Below, in pieces: positions 1-8,575 of a stretch of 64,000 nt of DNA (position 1 is its first letter; the number at the start of each line of letters is the position of its first letter). Made by a program: the position numbers and the translations under genes. The stretch comes from Cyclobacterium sp. 1_MG-2023 (GTDB taxonomy: Bacteria > Bacteroidota > Bacteroidia > Cytophagales > Cyclobacteriaceae): positions 124,001-188,000 of the forward strand of contig NZ_JAUOPC010000010.1 in NCBI RefSeq assembly GCF_030546805.1. Reading direction: 5' to 3'. The notes below the pieces were generated by a model. The model ran no database searches and had not been told where the DNA came from. It was given only the letters and a program-made list of their open reading frames with translations.

Positions 1-1308
1 TTTTCTAAAGGAGATGTTTTAAAAGAACCTTACAAAGTTGTTCAGAAGAATATTTCCACAGACATCGTCGTGGTAGGTGGAGGAACTGCCGGAGCAGTAG
101 CCGCTATTCAGGCAGGAAGAGCTGGGCAAAATGTTACCTTAATAGAATGTGTCAGTCAATTAGGAGGTACCACTACTACTGCAGGTGTAGCTTTTCCGGG
201 AATATTCTTTGCTTGGGGAAAGCAGATAATTAGTGGTATTGGTTGGGAAATGGTGCAAGAGGCTGTCGAACTTAATGGAGATTCACTACCCAATTTTTCA
301 ATTCCTCATGGAAGGCAACATTGGCACCATCAGGTAAAGCTAAACGGGCCATTATATTCTGTATTGTTGGAACAGAAATGTATGGAAGCAGGCGTTAATT
401 TACGCTATTACGAAACACCTACCAAAATAGAATTCAATAATGGATGCTGGGAAATGGAGACGGTTGGTAAAGGGATTACTACAAAGATAAAGTGCAAGCA
501 AATTATCGATTGCTCAGGAAATGCAATTGCAGCAAATATTGCGGGATTTGATTTGTTGAAAGAAGGTGAAACACAACCCGGAACACTTATATTTAGGTTA
601 GGTGGCTATGATATAGAGACCTTGGATTTGGATATGATCAAAAAGGAATATGAGGCAGCCATAAACAGTGGAGAATTGATCAGGGAGGAATTTCGGGGGA
701 ATATTGTTGGCCTTTTACGTACAAAAGGAGATAATATTCAACACATTAGAGGAGCAGACTCCACTACTTCTGAATCACATACAACTGCCAACGTCAAAGC
801 TAGGACTTCACTATTAAAACACTTGAAGTTCCTAAAAAGATTACCTGGCTGTGAAAATATTGTGATAGAAGACATGCGCACAGAAATTGGTATAAGGGAG
901 ACCTATAGGATCGATGGTTTGTATCAAATCACACACGAGGATTATACTTCAGGTAAAGTTTATAAGGATGCACTCTCTTATTCCTACTACCCCATAGATT
1001 TGCATATAATTGAACATGGGGTAACACCTAAACAATTGAGTGATGGGATAGTAGCAACCGTTCCATTGAGAGCATTGATTCCTAAAAAGAGCAAAAACTT
1101 TATGGTAGCCGGTAGGTGCTTGTCCAGTGACAGATTGGCCAATTCAGCATTGAGGGTCCAGGCATCCAGTATGGCCATGGGGCAGGTGGCCGCAGCTACA
1201 GCGGTGATTGCTTGCCAGCGAAATGTATCACCTGCCGATGTACCTTTGGACGAAGTGAGAAACCTCCTAAAAAGTCATGGGGCAATTGTTCCTACAGCAA
1301 AATCCTAA
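1..1308 (+). CDS. FAD-dependent oxidoreductase, 5'-truncated by window edge
   Basis: The reading frame is open from the first base, so the N-terminus lies outside the window. Before the GTG at 70 the frame reads ...NISTDIV and runs straight into the dinucleotide-binding motif VVGGGTAGAVAA, so that GTG is an internal codon, not a start. This glycine-rich loop followed by an acidic residue (LIEC) is the ADP-binding beta-alpha-beta fold of the FAD_oxidored group. A late NFMVAGRCLSS segment matches the second FAD-contact motif of that group, and the RVQASSMAMGQVAA segment is also typical. The substrate cannot be read from sequence. Relatives often sit in polysaccharide-use loci of Bacteroidota (family knowledge). 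The following gene starts 7 bp after the stop, so the two are probably co-transcribed. Confidence 0.85.
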   Translation, partial: FSKGDVLKEPYKVVQKNISTDIVVVGGGTAGAVAAIQAGRAGQNVTLIECVSQLGGTTTTAGVAFPGIFFAWGKQIISGIGWEMVQEAVELNGDSLPNFSIPHGRQHWHHQVKLNGPLYSVLLEQKCMEAGVNLRYYETPTKIEFNNGCWEMETVGKGITTKIKCKQIIDCSGNAIAANIAGFDLLKEGETQPGTLIFRLGGYDIETLDLDMIKKEYEAAINSGELIREEFRGNIVGLLRTKGDNIQHIRGADSTTSESHTTANVKARTSLLKHLKFLKRLPGCENIVIEDMRTEIGIRETYRIDGLYQITHEDYTSGKVYKDALSYSYYPIDLHIIEHGVTPKQLSDGIVATVPLRALIPKKSKNFMVAGRCLSSDRLANSALRVQASSMAMGQVAAATAVIACQRNVSPADVPLDEVRNLLKSHGAIVPTAKS

Positions 1309-1315
1309 AAAGTTA

Positions 1316-2440
1316 ATGAACAAAGCTATAAAAGAATATTTACGATTAATTATAGTTGCGATCTTTATCAGTATGGTTCCCGTTTCTAATACGGGAACCA
1401 TACAATATATCAATGACAAGACCTTAGCTATTGAAGCTGTAACAATTAAAAAAAAGGTGATTGATTTTGAAGAAGAAATTTCTTTGGATACGCTTTACGG
1501 GCATTTGTCGGCAAAAGGTGACCCAGTTTTCTTTTCTAGAAATGTAGTGACAAGTGTATGTTTTGATGATAAATGCAGACTTTTAGATGTTATTCTTTAT
1601 TGGAATCCTACAGGTAGGTATCTTGGCTTTGAATTGCCGGAAAAAGAATACCTCAGTAAGCATGACCATGAGCCTTTTACAGAAGAAGAATACCTTAGAC
1701 TGAATGCTTTGTTAGCAGATCCTTTTCTTCCCCTTGATAGTTATTCCTATAATGAAATTGTGATGGAGGGTTCCAAAGACGAAAATTCTGAATCCCAATA
1801 CAATGATAAGGAGATCGATGGGGTGTCTAGTGCTACTTCTAAATTTATTCTAGATTACGTGGTAGAAGGGGCGGCCTACACTACTTATAAGTTATGGCAC
1901 CTGATTTACGGCCCTACTAGTGGGGTGATTAAGGAATGGACTATAGGGTATTTTGATTCCGATTATATTGGTCTTTTGCTAGAAAGTGAAAACCTTTCAG
2001 ATGTATTGTGGACTTTAGAGCAATTGGCAGGAAAGCTTGATCAATATCCAACATTAAGTCCATTGATTTTTGAGTTTATAAAAAGCAGTGAGTTTAGCCT
2101 CTCAGAAAAAGCCATACAAACAATTAGTCCCCAAAATTTATCTTCCGAAGTCTTTCAGTCAAATTTAATAGACCTGTTTCCACAAATGGACATCGGTAGG
2201 AAGAAATGGATACTGGACTTGTTTAAAAAAGCTCCAATTGTATACCCGGAAACAGCAGCGTTTTTCAATGATGTAATCCTTGATCAGGAGGTTCCTCTCG
2301 TGGTTATTCTTTTAGAAATATATCAAATGCAGGAAATGTACGATGGTAGCAGCCTTGAAAAAGTACGCTTATTGAGTAATTCAGATAACCATTATTTGGC
2401 CCAAAAAGCAAAACAGTTTTTAGAAAGCAATACGAGATAA
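1316..2440 (+). CDS. Exported protein of unknown function, FMN-binding-like motif and helical repeats
   Basis: The ATG at 1316 is preferred over the upstream in-frame ATG at 1277, which would overlap the preceding gene by 32 bp. From 1316 the protein is 374 residues and begins with a hydrophobic signal sequence (MNKAIKEYLRLIIVAIFIS). The middle holds DGVSSATS followed by a helix ending in YTTYKLWHLIYG. This resembles the SGATxT motif region of FMN-binding domains in RnfG/NqrC-type proteins, but the covalent-FMN threonine is not clearly present. The last 150 residues are leucine-rich helices in pairs, suggestive of HEAT-like repeats. I do not recognise the family. A perfect 13-bp hairpin lies in the signal-peptide codons. 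The gene converges with the lyase gene 53 bp downstream. Confidence 0.7.
   Translation: MNKAIKEYLRLIIVAIFISMVPVSNTGTIQYINDKTLAIEAVTIKKKVIDFEEEISLDTLYGHLSAKGDPVFFSRNVVTSVCFDDKCRLLDVILYWNPTGRYLGFELPEKEYLSKHDHEPFTEEEYLRLNALLADPFLPLDSYSYNEIVMEGSKDENSESQYNDKEIDGVSSATSKFILDYVVEGAAYTTYKLWHLIYGPTSGVIKEWTIGYFDSDYIGLLLESENLSDVLWTLEQLAGKLDQYPTLSPLIFEFIKSSEFSLSEKAIQTISPQNLSSEVFQSNLIDLFPQMDIGRKKWILDLFKKAPIVYPETAAFFNDVILDQEVPLVVILLEIYQMQEMYDGSSLEKVRLLSNSDNHYLAQKAKQFLESNTR
1371..1403 (+). other. Perfect 13-bp inverted repeat inside a signal-peptide coding region
   Basis: The arms are GTATGGTTCCCGT (1371-1383) and ACGGGAACCATAC (1391-1403), separated by TTCTAAT. The match is perfect. It begins 55 bases after the start codon at 1316 and covers about codons 19-30. 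No U-tract follows, so it is not a standard intrinsic terminator. It could modulate translation or mRNA stability. Confidence 0.75.
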
Positions 2441-2493
2441 TTACTGCCCCTCTTCCAGCCCTGATCAAATTTAAAGCCTATAACACATTAATT

Positions 2494-4401
2494 TTATTCC
2501 CCAGAAAGACGCACTTTTATTTCTCCTTTATTTCCCGCTAAAATCCATGCAGGAATCCTTAGTTCTATCCTTTTTAGGTTTTCAATTTGCCGATCCAATT
2601 CGAGTGGAGCCGGATCCAGAGAGATGACAGACAAGGAAATCTCCGGATGTGACAAATTTTCTAACCTTAGGGTTTTGCCCTCTTGAGTCAATACAGCTCC
2701 ACCATCTACAAGCTTAATATTTGCCTGCGTCATAAGTTGCCAGGTGATCAATTTTGTAGCATCGTTGGTTTCAATTTGGTCTTCGATGATAATAGACCTT
2801 TGGCTGTCTTTTGTAAATTTTCTCCTTGCACTTTTCAGCTGGCCTTCAAATGTCGGTGTAAGGTCAAAAGTGGCTTCAGGCTTTTCTCCACCTTTAAAGT
2901 ATACTATCGTAGCCAAACCATCGACCACATGCCGCTTATTATCCACTGAGATGGTACTATGTCCAAAATTATTCTTGGTAAGTAATTTCCATCGATCACA
3001 TTCCTGACATCTGCTCCATAGATCGAAACCGGCTCTTGACAATAAGCCATAGCTCTGATTGCCCGGGTCGATTACCCATCGTACGCCATTTAATTCAAAA
3101 ATAAAAGAACCAGCATCCATATTCCCATGACTTATCGATCCTCTACCTCCTTTTCCTCCAAAATAATAACCTTCTTTATTCTCTCCCTGACCGGTAAATA
3201 TTACCAATGGGTTGGCTCCTTCACCTTTCCAAGCATTTGGAATAAATCCTGATCCCTTTTCTTCGAATTGTGCTGTCCAAACCAATCCTGCTCCTGCCAG
3301 CCGTGATAGCTTTCCTATCTCCTCAGGCGTTTGCATAAATCTTTCATGGTTCAAATAATTCTTATCTCCTGTTTTGGCGGCAAACCAACTCAAGGTAAAA
3401 TCTATATACAGCTCCGGAATGTCGGGGCTATCGGCATAATTGTATAAAAGTTTGGAAGGAGCCAAGGTTAAAACTGCGAAATTAGCACTCTCTTTAAAAC
3501 CCGGATATTCACCTATTCCAAAATCTGTTCCAAAGGCACTCTCCAGCATTGCCGCAGTTACTACTGAAAACATTGTCCCATATCCCCAATAGGTCGCTCC
3601 CTCAGGATAAGCTCCATCCGGAGCATATTCTGCAAGTGCATGATTCATGCCTTCGATTGATCTTTTCATGGTTTTTGCTGCCAATGCCGGGTTTTCCTCA
3701 GCAATGGCAATGGAGGCTGCAATCATACCGGCATTGCAAACTTGATTCCAGTTGTTTGTCCCATTAACCCATCGAGGAGTCTCCCCATTTTTGGGCCAAC
3801 TGGGCATTATTCCTTTTTCTATTAATGATTTTTTCGCCAAAGAGATGGTTGATGTGGGTAATTTGCCGGCAGTCCAATCTAGCACCAAGGCGATGGCCAA
3901 AGACATTTCACCGACATCGAGAAAATGCTTAGGGTTCCAAGTAGGGAAGTTGCATGCAGCTACCACTTCATCATTTATCCTTTGCAAAATTTCCGGATCC
4001 TTTTCTACAAAATAGACCATCCCCAGCATATTGACGCGATATAAGAAATTTCTGGAAATACCGAGCTGATTTTTTTGTGATCGGGGGTTATCAGGAACTT
4101 CAACTGTAATTAAATCCATTGCCAATACTGATTCAGTATTGTGCTTGATTGCCTGGAAAATATGCTGAATAAAAGGATCAGTTTGAAGCTTTTCTCTTAG
4201 CCTTTTTTCAATATCTTGATTTAAAACTAATCTAGGTTGAGATTTTCGAAGATTCCTTTTCAGGTACTGTACTGATATCGGGTTATCGAGTTGATACAAT
4301 TGACTATCTTGATTTTCTGATAACTGAGCATAAGCCCACTCGCTTAAAAAAGTTAAAGTGAGCAGGCTACTTAGAAACAACAATCGATTTATATTTTTCA
4401 A
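2494..4401 (-). CDS. Heparinase II/III-like polysaccharide lyase, exported
   Basis: The 635-residue protein starts with a clear signal peptide (cleavage expected after AYAQ). An alpha/alpha-toroid region follows (about 60-380), containing NWNQVCNAGM and YPEGATYWGYGT, the kind of Asn/His/Tyr-bearing helices used for acid-base chemistry in this clan. The C-terminal beta-sandwich region carries the diagnostic SHGNMDAGSF...GVRWVIDPG signature of heparinase II/III domains. Known relatives cleave uronic-acid-containing glycans such as alginate oligomers or glycosaminoglycans by beta-elimination. The exact substrate here is not deducible. The protein is expected in the periplasm or at the surface. 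It converges with the unknown exported gene on the other strand. No terminator hairpin is visible between them. Confidence 0.85.
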   Translation of the reverse strand: MKNINRLLFLSSLLTLTFLSEWAYAQLSENQDSQLYQLDNPISVQYLKRNLRKSQPRLVLNQDIEKRLREKLQTDPFIQHIFQAIKHNTESVLAMDLITVEVPDNPRSQKNQLGISRNFLYRVNMLGMVYFVEKDPEILQRINDEVVAACNFPTWNPKHFLDVGEMSLAIALVLDWTAGKLPTSTISLAKKSLIEKGIMPSWPKNGETPRWVNGTNNWNQVCNAGMIAASIAIAEENPALAAKTMKRSIEGMNHALAEYAPDGAYPEGATYWGYGTMFSVVTAAMLESAFGTDFGIGEYPGFKESANFAVLTLAPSKLLYNYADSPDIPELYIDFTLSWFAAKTGDKNYLNHERFMQTPEEIGKLSRLAGAGLVWTAQFEEKGSGFIPNAWKGEGANPLVIFTGQGENKEGYYFGGKGGRGSISHGNMDAGSFIFELNGVRWVIDPGNQSYGLLSRAGFDLWSRCQECDRWKLLTKNNFGHSTISVDNKRHVVDGLATIVYFKGGEKPEATFDLTPTFEGQLKSARRKFTKDSQRSIIIEDQIETNDATKLITWQLMTQANIKLVDGGAVLTQEGKTLRLENLSHPEISLSVISLDPAPLELDRQIENLKRIELRIPAWILAGNKGEIKVRLSGE

Positions 4402-4530
4402 GGCAGATAAACTTTTATAGGGATGTATAATTCAAAAATAACCTTCATAGAAAGGAATCACATAAACTTTTTTATTATTGATCGGATAGCCTCATCTTAA
4501 TATTGGTTTTAAATACTATTTAATATCCAG

Positions 4531-4824
4531 CTAAACCATATCGTGGATTTGATGATTTTCTTTGGATGTTTTTGGGAAACGCACATCGAAGGGTGTAGAA
4601 TAAACCTGACATTTTTCACCTTTTAGAAAATTGCCAATTCTGAGAAAAAACTCTCCCGACACCTTTTGGTGAATCCTTTTCGGTGCGGTCGCAGCTTTTT
4701 TAAAAATCCTACCTTTGATAAGTTCGACCACCTCCTCCATCTGCCATTCTAGGTAATCGGCATAGGAATAGTTTCCGTATTCCAAATCCGGTTCATTGAC
4801 ATTATCCGGTTTTTTGATTTCCAT
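4531..4824 (-). pseudogene. Truncated Uma2-family (DUF820) endonuclease-like gene
   Basis: The 97 readable residues match the N-terminal half of Uma2 proteins: a YLEW helix, VVELIKGRIF, the HQKVSGEFFLRIGNFLKGEKCQV strand-helix pair (positions about 52-74) and TPFDVRFP. Family members are usually near 190 residues. Their PD-(D/E)xK catalytic residues lie after this point, beginning with a VQPDI-type strand. Here the frame reads HDMV, then a TAG stop, then LDIK and another stop. TAG followed by CTG-GAT-ATT is what CAG-CCG-GAT-ATT (QPDI) would give after two base changes. Nothing resembling the rest of the domain follows. The gene is therefore best read as a decayed remnant lacking the active site. 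Confidence 0.7.
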
Positions 4825-5193
4825 AGCTTAAATATACTGATTTTAGGTCTATTTAAGAGATAGTGTATGTCAATTTATGGGTTGAAGTTTACCAAATCCT
4901 TGCCTCGAAAACAAATTCGAGGAAATAGGATTCCGGAACTAATAGAATGGGTATAAGTGAGACAGAAAATGTTTGCGCTTATTTCCTGTTTACGAAGCAC
5001 TGACCTTGCGATTGAATAGCATCAAATAATTTAAGAAGTTTGAATTTTGGTGATTCAGTGCCGCGTCTATTGGGTTTTATCTTCCTCAAATAACTATAAT
5101 ACATTTTTTCTCCATAAGAACTAAATTAAAATTCTAATTTAGAGCAAAATTTTAACGATATACTATTACCTTTTATTTTGAAAAAGATTGATC
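4825..5193. other. Gene-free stretch upstream of the Tat-exported PLP enzyme
   Basis: About 370 bp with no convincing coding frame on either strand. Near its right end an AAATTA...TAATTT dyad (about 5125-5142) and an AT-rich tract could hold the promoter of the downstream gene. No good TAnnTTTG box with a -33 partner was seen, and no RNA fold or repeat was recognised. Confidence 0.4.
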
Positions 5194-6786
5194 ATGATTA
5201 GCAGAAGAAAAGTAATAAGTATTTTATCAAGCCTACCATTTGGCGGTCTGTTTTTAGGAGCTCTTGCAGGTACAAATAGTGCTAAGTCAATGCCTACCAC
5301 CAATCTGTTCCCAAGTAAAAAGGTTCTTGGCAAAAGTATCTATGACTCGATAGGAGTACGTCCACTGATTAATGCACGGGGTACTGTTACGGTCGTTGGT
5401 GCAACCAGGGTCCTGCCGGAAGTACAGGTAGCGATGGACGAGGCGGTAAAGGACTTTGTTCAAATTGATGAATTGATGAATGGAGTAGGACTTCGCTTAG
5501 CAGAAATTACAGGGGCGGAATGGGGCGTGGTGACTTCCGGTGCATCCGCTGCAATAACTGTTGCGACAGCTGGATGTGTGACTGGAGGCGACCCTGATAA
5601 GATTTGGCAAATCCCTAATCTGGATGGAATGAAGGATGAAGTGATTATTCCATCTTATTCTCGATCAGCTTACGACGCTGCGGCAAAGGCAGTGGGAGTG
5701 AGAATGGTAGAAGTGAAAACCCCTGAGGAGCTGAAAGCTGCCTTGGGTCCCCGAACAGCTATGATTATGGTCTTGGCAAGTGGTGCATCTGAGGAGGGAC
5801 CCCTCTCACTGAAAATAATCGCAGCTCTTGCCAAGCCACTTAATGTGCCAATCCTTGTGGATGCAGCGGCTGAGGGACTTGAAGTCCCAAATCCACATAT
5901 AGCCCAAGGGGCAGATATGGTAGCCTATAGTGGAGGTAAATATTTGCGAGGTCCACAATGTGCCGGCCTATTGATAGGACGCAAAGATTTGGTCCAAGCT
6001 GCTTGGATCACTAGTGCGCCACACCACGGCTTTGGTCGTGGGTTTAAGGTGGGACGTGAGGAGATAATGGGGATGCTGACAGCAGTAGAAATGTGGGAAA
6101 AGCGGGATCATGCTACAGAGTGGAGAATGTGGATTTCTTGGGCCGATTATATTTCTAATCGTCTCGAGCAGGTTCCTGGGGTGAAGACAGCGCTTATTCT
6201 CCCAAAAGGAAGGTCTAATCGATCGCCTTCTCTTCAAGTGAAATGGGATATTTCTTTAATTCCACTCACAGGCCAAGATGTTGAAGAGCTTTTGTGGGAC
6301 AACAATCCCCGAATTGCTGTCAGCGGTGCCGGGAGTTACCTTCCTTTCCCTCCAAATATGGAGCCTAACATACGGATCAATCCTTCCCAACTAGCAGCAG
6401 GCGAGGAGAAGGTAATCGCCAATTGCGTTTATGAGTTGCTTTCCAATCCACCTCAGATGCAAAAGCCTAGTGGTCCTGCTGCCTTGGACTTAAGTGGCCT
6501 TTGGGACCTAGAGATTCAATTCGTAGCAAGTATAGTAAACCAAACGCTCATGTTTGAACAAAAAGGAAATGAAATTTTTGGTACCCACCATGCTAGTTTC
6601 GGACCTCGTGAGCTAACCGGTACGCTTCATGGCAATGATATTTTATTTCGAAGTTCTTATACTAACCAAGGAGTACGCCTAAATTTCGAATTTACAGGAG
6701 TAGTGAGTGACGATTCAATGGACGGTAAATTAAGTTTGGGTGAATACGGCAGAGCAGAATGGAAAGCAAAACGGCGTAAATATTAA
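5194..6786 (+). CDS. Tat-exported PLP-dependent SelA/DgaE-like enzyme with C-terminal lipocalin-like domain
   Basis: The ATG at 5194 is chosen over a TTG at 5188, giving 530 residues. The N-terminus MISRRKVISIL followed by a hydrophobic stretch is a twin-arginine signal, which fits export of a folded cofactor enzyme. Residues about 48-415 are a fold-type I PLP domain resembling SelA and D-glucosaminate-6-phosphate ammonia-lyase-like proteins. It has a TSGASAA phosphate-binding turn, LVDAAAE for the pyridine-nitrogen Asp, and YSGGKYLRGPQ with the Schiff-base lysine at about K249. Residues about 430-530 form a separate all-beta segment (DLSGLWDLEI ... LGEYGRAEWKA) typical of the lipocalin-like tail seen in some exported relatives. 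The reaction is unknown. A cytosolic selenocysteine synthase role is unlikely given the export signal. Confidence 0.8.
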   Translation: MISRRKVISILSSLPFGGLFLGALAGTNSAKSMPTTNLFPSKKVLGKSIYDSIGVRPLINARGTVTVVGATRVLPEVQVAMDEAVKDFVQIDELMNGVGLRLAEITGAEWGVVTSGASAAITVATAGCVTGGDPDKIWQIPNLDGMKDEVIIPSYSRSAYDAAAKAVGVRMVEVKTPEELKAALGPRTAMIMVLASGASEEGPLSLKIIAALAKPLNVPILVDAAAEGLEVPNPHIAQGADMVAYSGGKYLRGPQCAGLLIGRKDLVQAAWITSAPHHGFGRGFKVGREEIMGMLTAVEMWEKRDHATEWRMWISWADYISNRLEQVPGVKTALILPKGRSNRSPSLQVKWDISLIPLTGQDVEELLWDNNPRIAVSGAGSYLPFPPNMEPNIRINPSQLAAGEEKVIANCVYELLSNPPQMQKPSGPAALDLSGLWDLEIQFVASIVNQTLMFEQKGNEIFGTHHASFGPRELTGTLHGNDILFRSSYTNQGVRLNFEFTGVVSDDSMDGKLSLGEYGRAEWKAKRRKY

Positions 6787-7207
6787 AATCCAGCTGTTTT
6801 CTGGCATATGGTTAATAGAATAGGATCCAGTGAATGAAAAAAATTGATAGATGGTTGTTGCTGCTTCTGAATTATAAGAGCCAAAATAGCACCTAATATC
6901 GCTAATGAGAAGTAAATGGATTGTATGTTTCCCCAGGCTTTGAAGGTATCAATCCCCATAATTATCATGGCGTGTATTCTCTTTGAGAGTACAGAAATAG
7001 ATTTTATGGTCTAAATCGGTAACTTTCAGTTTTCCCTTCGGTGTTACAATAAAAATATTAAATTAAGAGTCTCATTTGACTTAAATAATGGCAATGTCGA
7101 CTTTTATTAAAAATGAGATTTGAAAAACTGACTCTCTCATGCTATTTTGTGTCGCCAATTCTTTTGTTTAGCTAGCTTAAATCCACCAAATAACCAAATT
7201 CAATTCA
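6787..7207. other. Gene-free stretch with one doubtful small frame
   Basis: About 420 bp. A 61-codon minus-strand frame (6968 to 6783) has one hydrophobic segment but matches nothing I know, and its stop overlaps the stop of the preceding gene, so I do not call it a gene. The two ATTAAA-rich blocks near 7050-7130 share TCTCATTT and its complement AAATGAGA in opposite orientation. They are too far apart and too AT-rich to interpret. Confidence 0.35.
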
Positions 7208-8455
7208 ATGAGACATTTAATTTTTATCCTGCTTAGTTGTTTAATTGTGATTTCTTGTACGGAGCGATCTTCCATTGAGGAGAAGAGTGACCCCAATCTT
7301 GTTCATTTTCCGGAAGTATCAGATCCAATCCAATTGGTAGACAATGGAAAGGAACACCTTTATGCAAGTTATTATGGAATCAACTCCTTTAGTGCCAATC
7401 AGCGGTATGCAACAGTTTTGGAAACAGATATTGTAGATAGGCTTCCGACAGAGAAAGACGAAGCAACGCTTGGTATGGTTGACCTTGAAACCATGGAATT
7501 TAAGCCGCTTACTACGACCAAGGCATGGAATTTTCAGCAGGGTTGCATGGCACATTGGCTGGCTTCCTCTCCTGATTCTTTAATCATTTACAATGACCTA
7601 AGGGAAGGAAAGTTTGTCTCTGTAATCATGAATGTCCATACTCAAGAAGAAATTAAAACCATTCCTCATCCCGTAAGTGCAGTGTCACCTGATGGAAAGA
7701 AAGCAGTAAGTATTAATTTTTCGCGCTTGCGAATTACCAGAAGCGATTATGGCTACGGTGGAGAAGGTCAGGATAAAAAAGAGAATGTTCAATTCCCTGA
7801 AGACGATGGGATATTTTTGATAGACTTGGAAACAGGTGAATCTGAACTTATTGTTAGCATTGCTGATGTTAAAGACCTTGTTCCGGAAATCCCTGAGGAT
7901 GGTATCGAGTATTTTAACCATACTTTATTCAGTCGTGGCGGGTCTAAATTATTTTGGTTGGCTAGGGCAATTCCTAATAGAAATACTACTTCGTTGATAG
8001 TAAATACAGATGGTACCGGTCTTCAAAGGTGCTTTCCGGACGACTGGGCCGGCTCCCATTTTGATTGGTTGAATGATGAAGAATTAATGGTCACTAGTTC
8101 TTTTGAAGGCAAACAGTATTCACACGTATTGTACACCACAGGTAAAAAGGATTATAAAAGGTTGGGCAATGGTCTTTTGGATTTTGATGGGCATGGAACT
8201 TTTTCACCTGATGAAAAATGGATGGTTACAGATACCTATGCAAGAGAAAATGCATTCAGGGAGCAAAAAATCTATTTAATGGATATGAAAACCAATGCTG
8301 TTCGAACTTTAGGTCAATTTGTGACCCCTGAATCTTTCAAAAGCTACTGGCGTTGTGATATTCACTGCCGGTGGAGCCCAAAAGGAGATATGATAGGTTT
8401 TAATTCAGTACACACCGGATCCAGACAAGCCTATTTATTGAAACTAGAATTTTGA
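7208..8455 (+). CDS. Beta-propeller (PD40/TolB-like) lipoprotein
   Basis: The 415-residue product has a lipobox (LIVISC, lipidated Cys about 17), so it is a membrane-anchored lipoprotein. Repeated blades contain SPDGKKAV, RGGSKLFWLAR, FDWLNDEELMV, GHGTFSPDEKWMVTDTY and RWSPKGDMIGFNSVH, which are PD40-type WD40-like repeats. The last two blades, with a conserved WRCDIHCRWSP stretch, resemble propellers related to oligogalacturonate lyase (PL22). That assignment would need the metal-binding histidines to be checked, so a lyase function is only a possibility. The gene is followed by an AT-rich repeat patch and a sulfatase on the same strand. Confidence 0.7.
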   Translation: MRHLIFILLSCLIVISCTERSSIEEKSDPNLVHFPEVSDPIQLVDNGKEHLYASYYGINSFSANQRYATVLETDIVDRLPTEKDEATLGMVDLETMEFKPLTTTKAWNFQQGCMAHWLASSPDSLIIYNDLREGKFVSVIMNVHTQEEIKTIPHPVSAVSPDGKKAVSINFSRLRITRSDYGYGGEGQDKKENVQFPEDDGIFLIDLETGESELIVSIADVKDLVPEIPEDGIEYFNHTLFSRGGSKLFWLARAIPNRNTTSLIVNTDGTGLQRCFPDDWAGSHFDWLNDEELMVTSSFEGKQYSHVLYTTGKKDYKRLGNGLLDFDGHGTFSPDEKWMVTDTYARENAFREQKIYLMDMKTNAVRTLGQFVTPESFKSYWRCDIHCRWSPKGDMIGFNSVHTGSRQAYLLKLEF

Positions 8456-8460
8456 ATCAA

Positions 8461-8575
8461 TTATCAATTCTTTAATGGTTAATTATCAATTAACCCATTA
8501 ACAATTAATAATTAACAATTAACCATTACCTCATTAACCATTTATAATTAACCCATTAACAATTAAAAATAAACC
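8461..8575 (+). repeat. AT-rich tandem/direct repeat patch built on ATTAAC units
   Basis: The 115-bp gap between the propeller lipoprotein and the sulfatase is almost entirely made of AATTAAC, CCATTAA and ACAATTAA units. One 21-bp unit occurs twice exactly, at 8488-8508 and 8546-8566 (core AATTAACCCATTAACAATTA). Partial copies lie between them (8511-8527, 8531-8540). There is no spacer regularity of the CRISPR kind. The last copy ends 9 bp before the sulfatase start codon. Confidence 0.8.

Noticed and set aside
5194-6786. Selenocysteine synthase SelA
   Set aside because: The Tat signal and lipocalin-like tail do not suit a cytosolic tRNA-dependent enzyme, and no selB or selC is seen.
6783-6968. 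Minus-strand 61-codon frame with one hydrophobic segment
   Set aside because: No recognisable family, no good start context, and its stop overlaps that of the neighbouring gene. Chance frames of this size are frequent in AT-rich DNA.
8461-8575. Repeat patch as a CRISPR array
   Set aside because: Units are AT-rich, irregular in spacing and without unique spacers or nearby cas genes.
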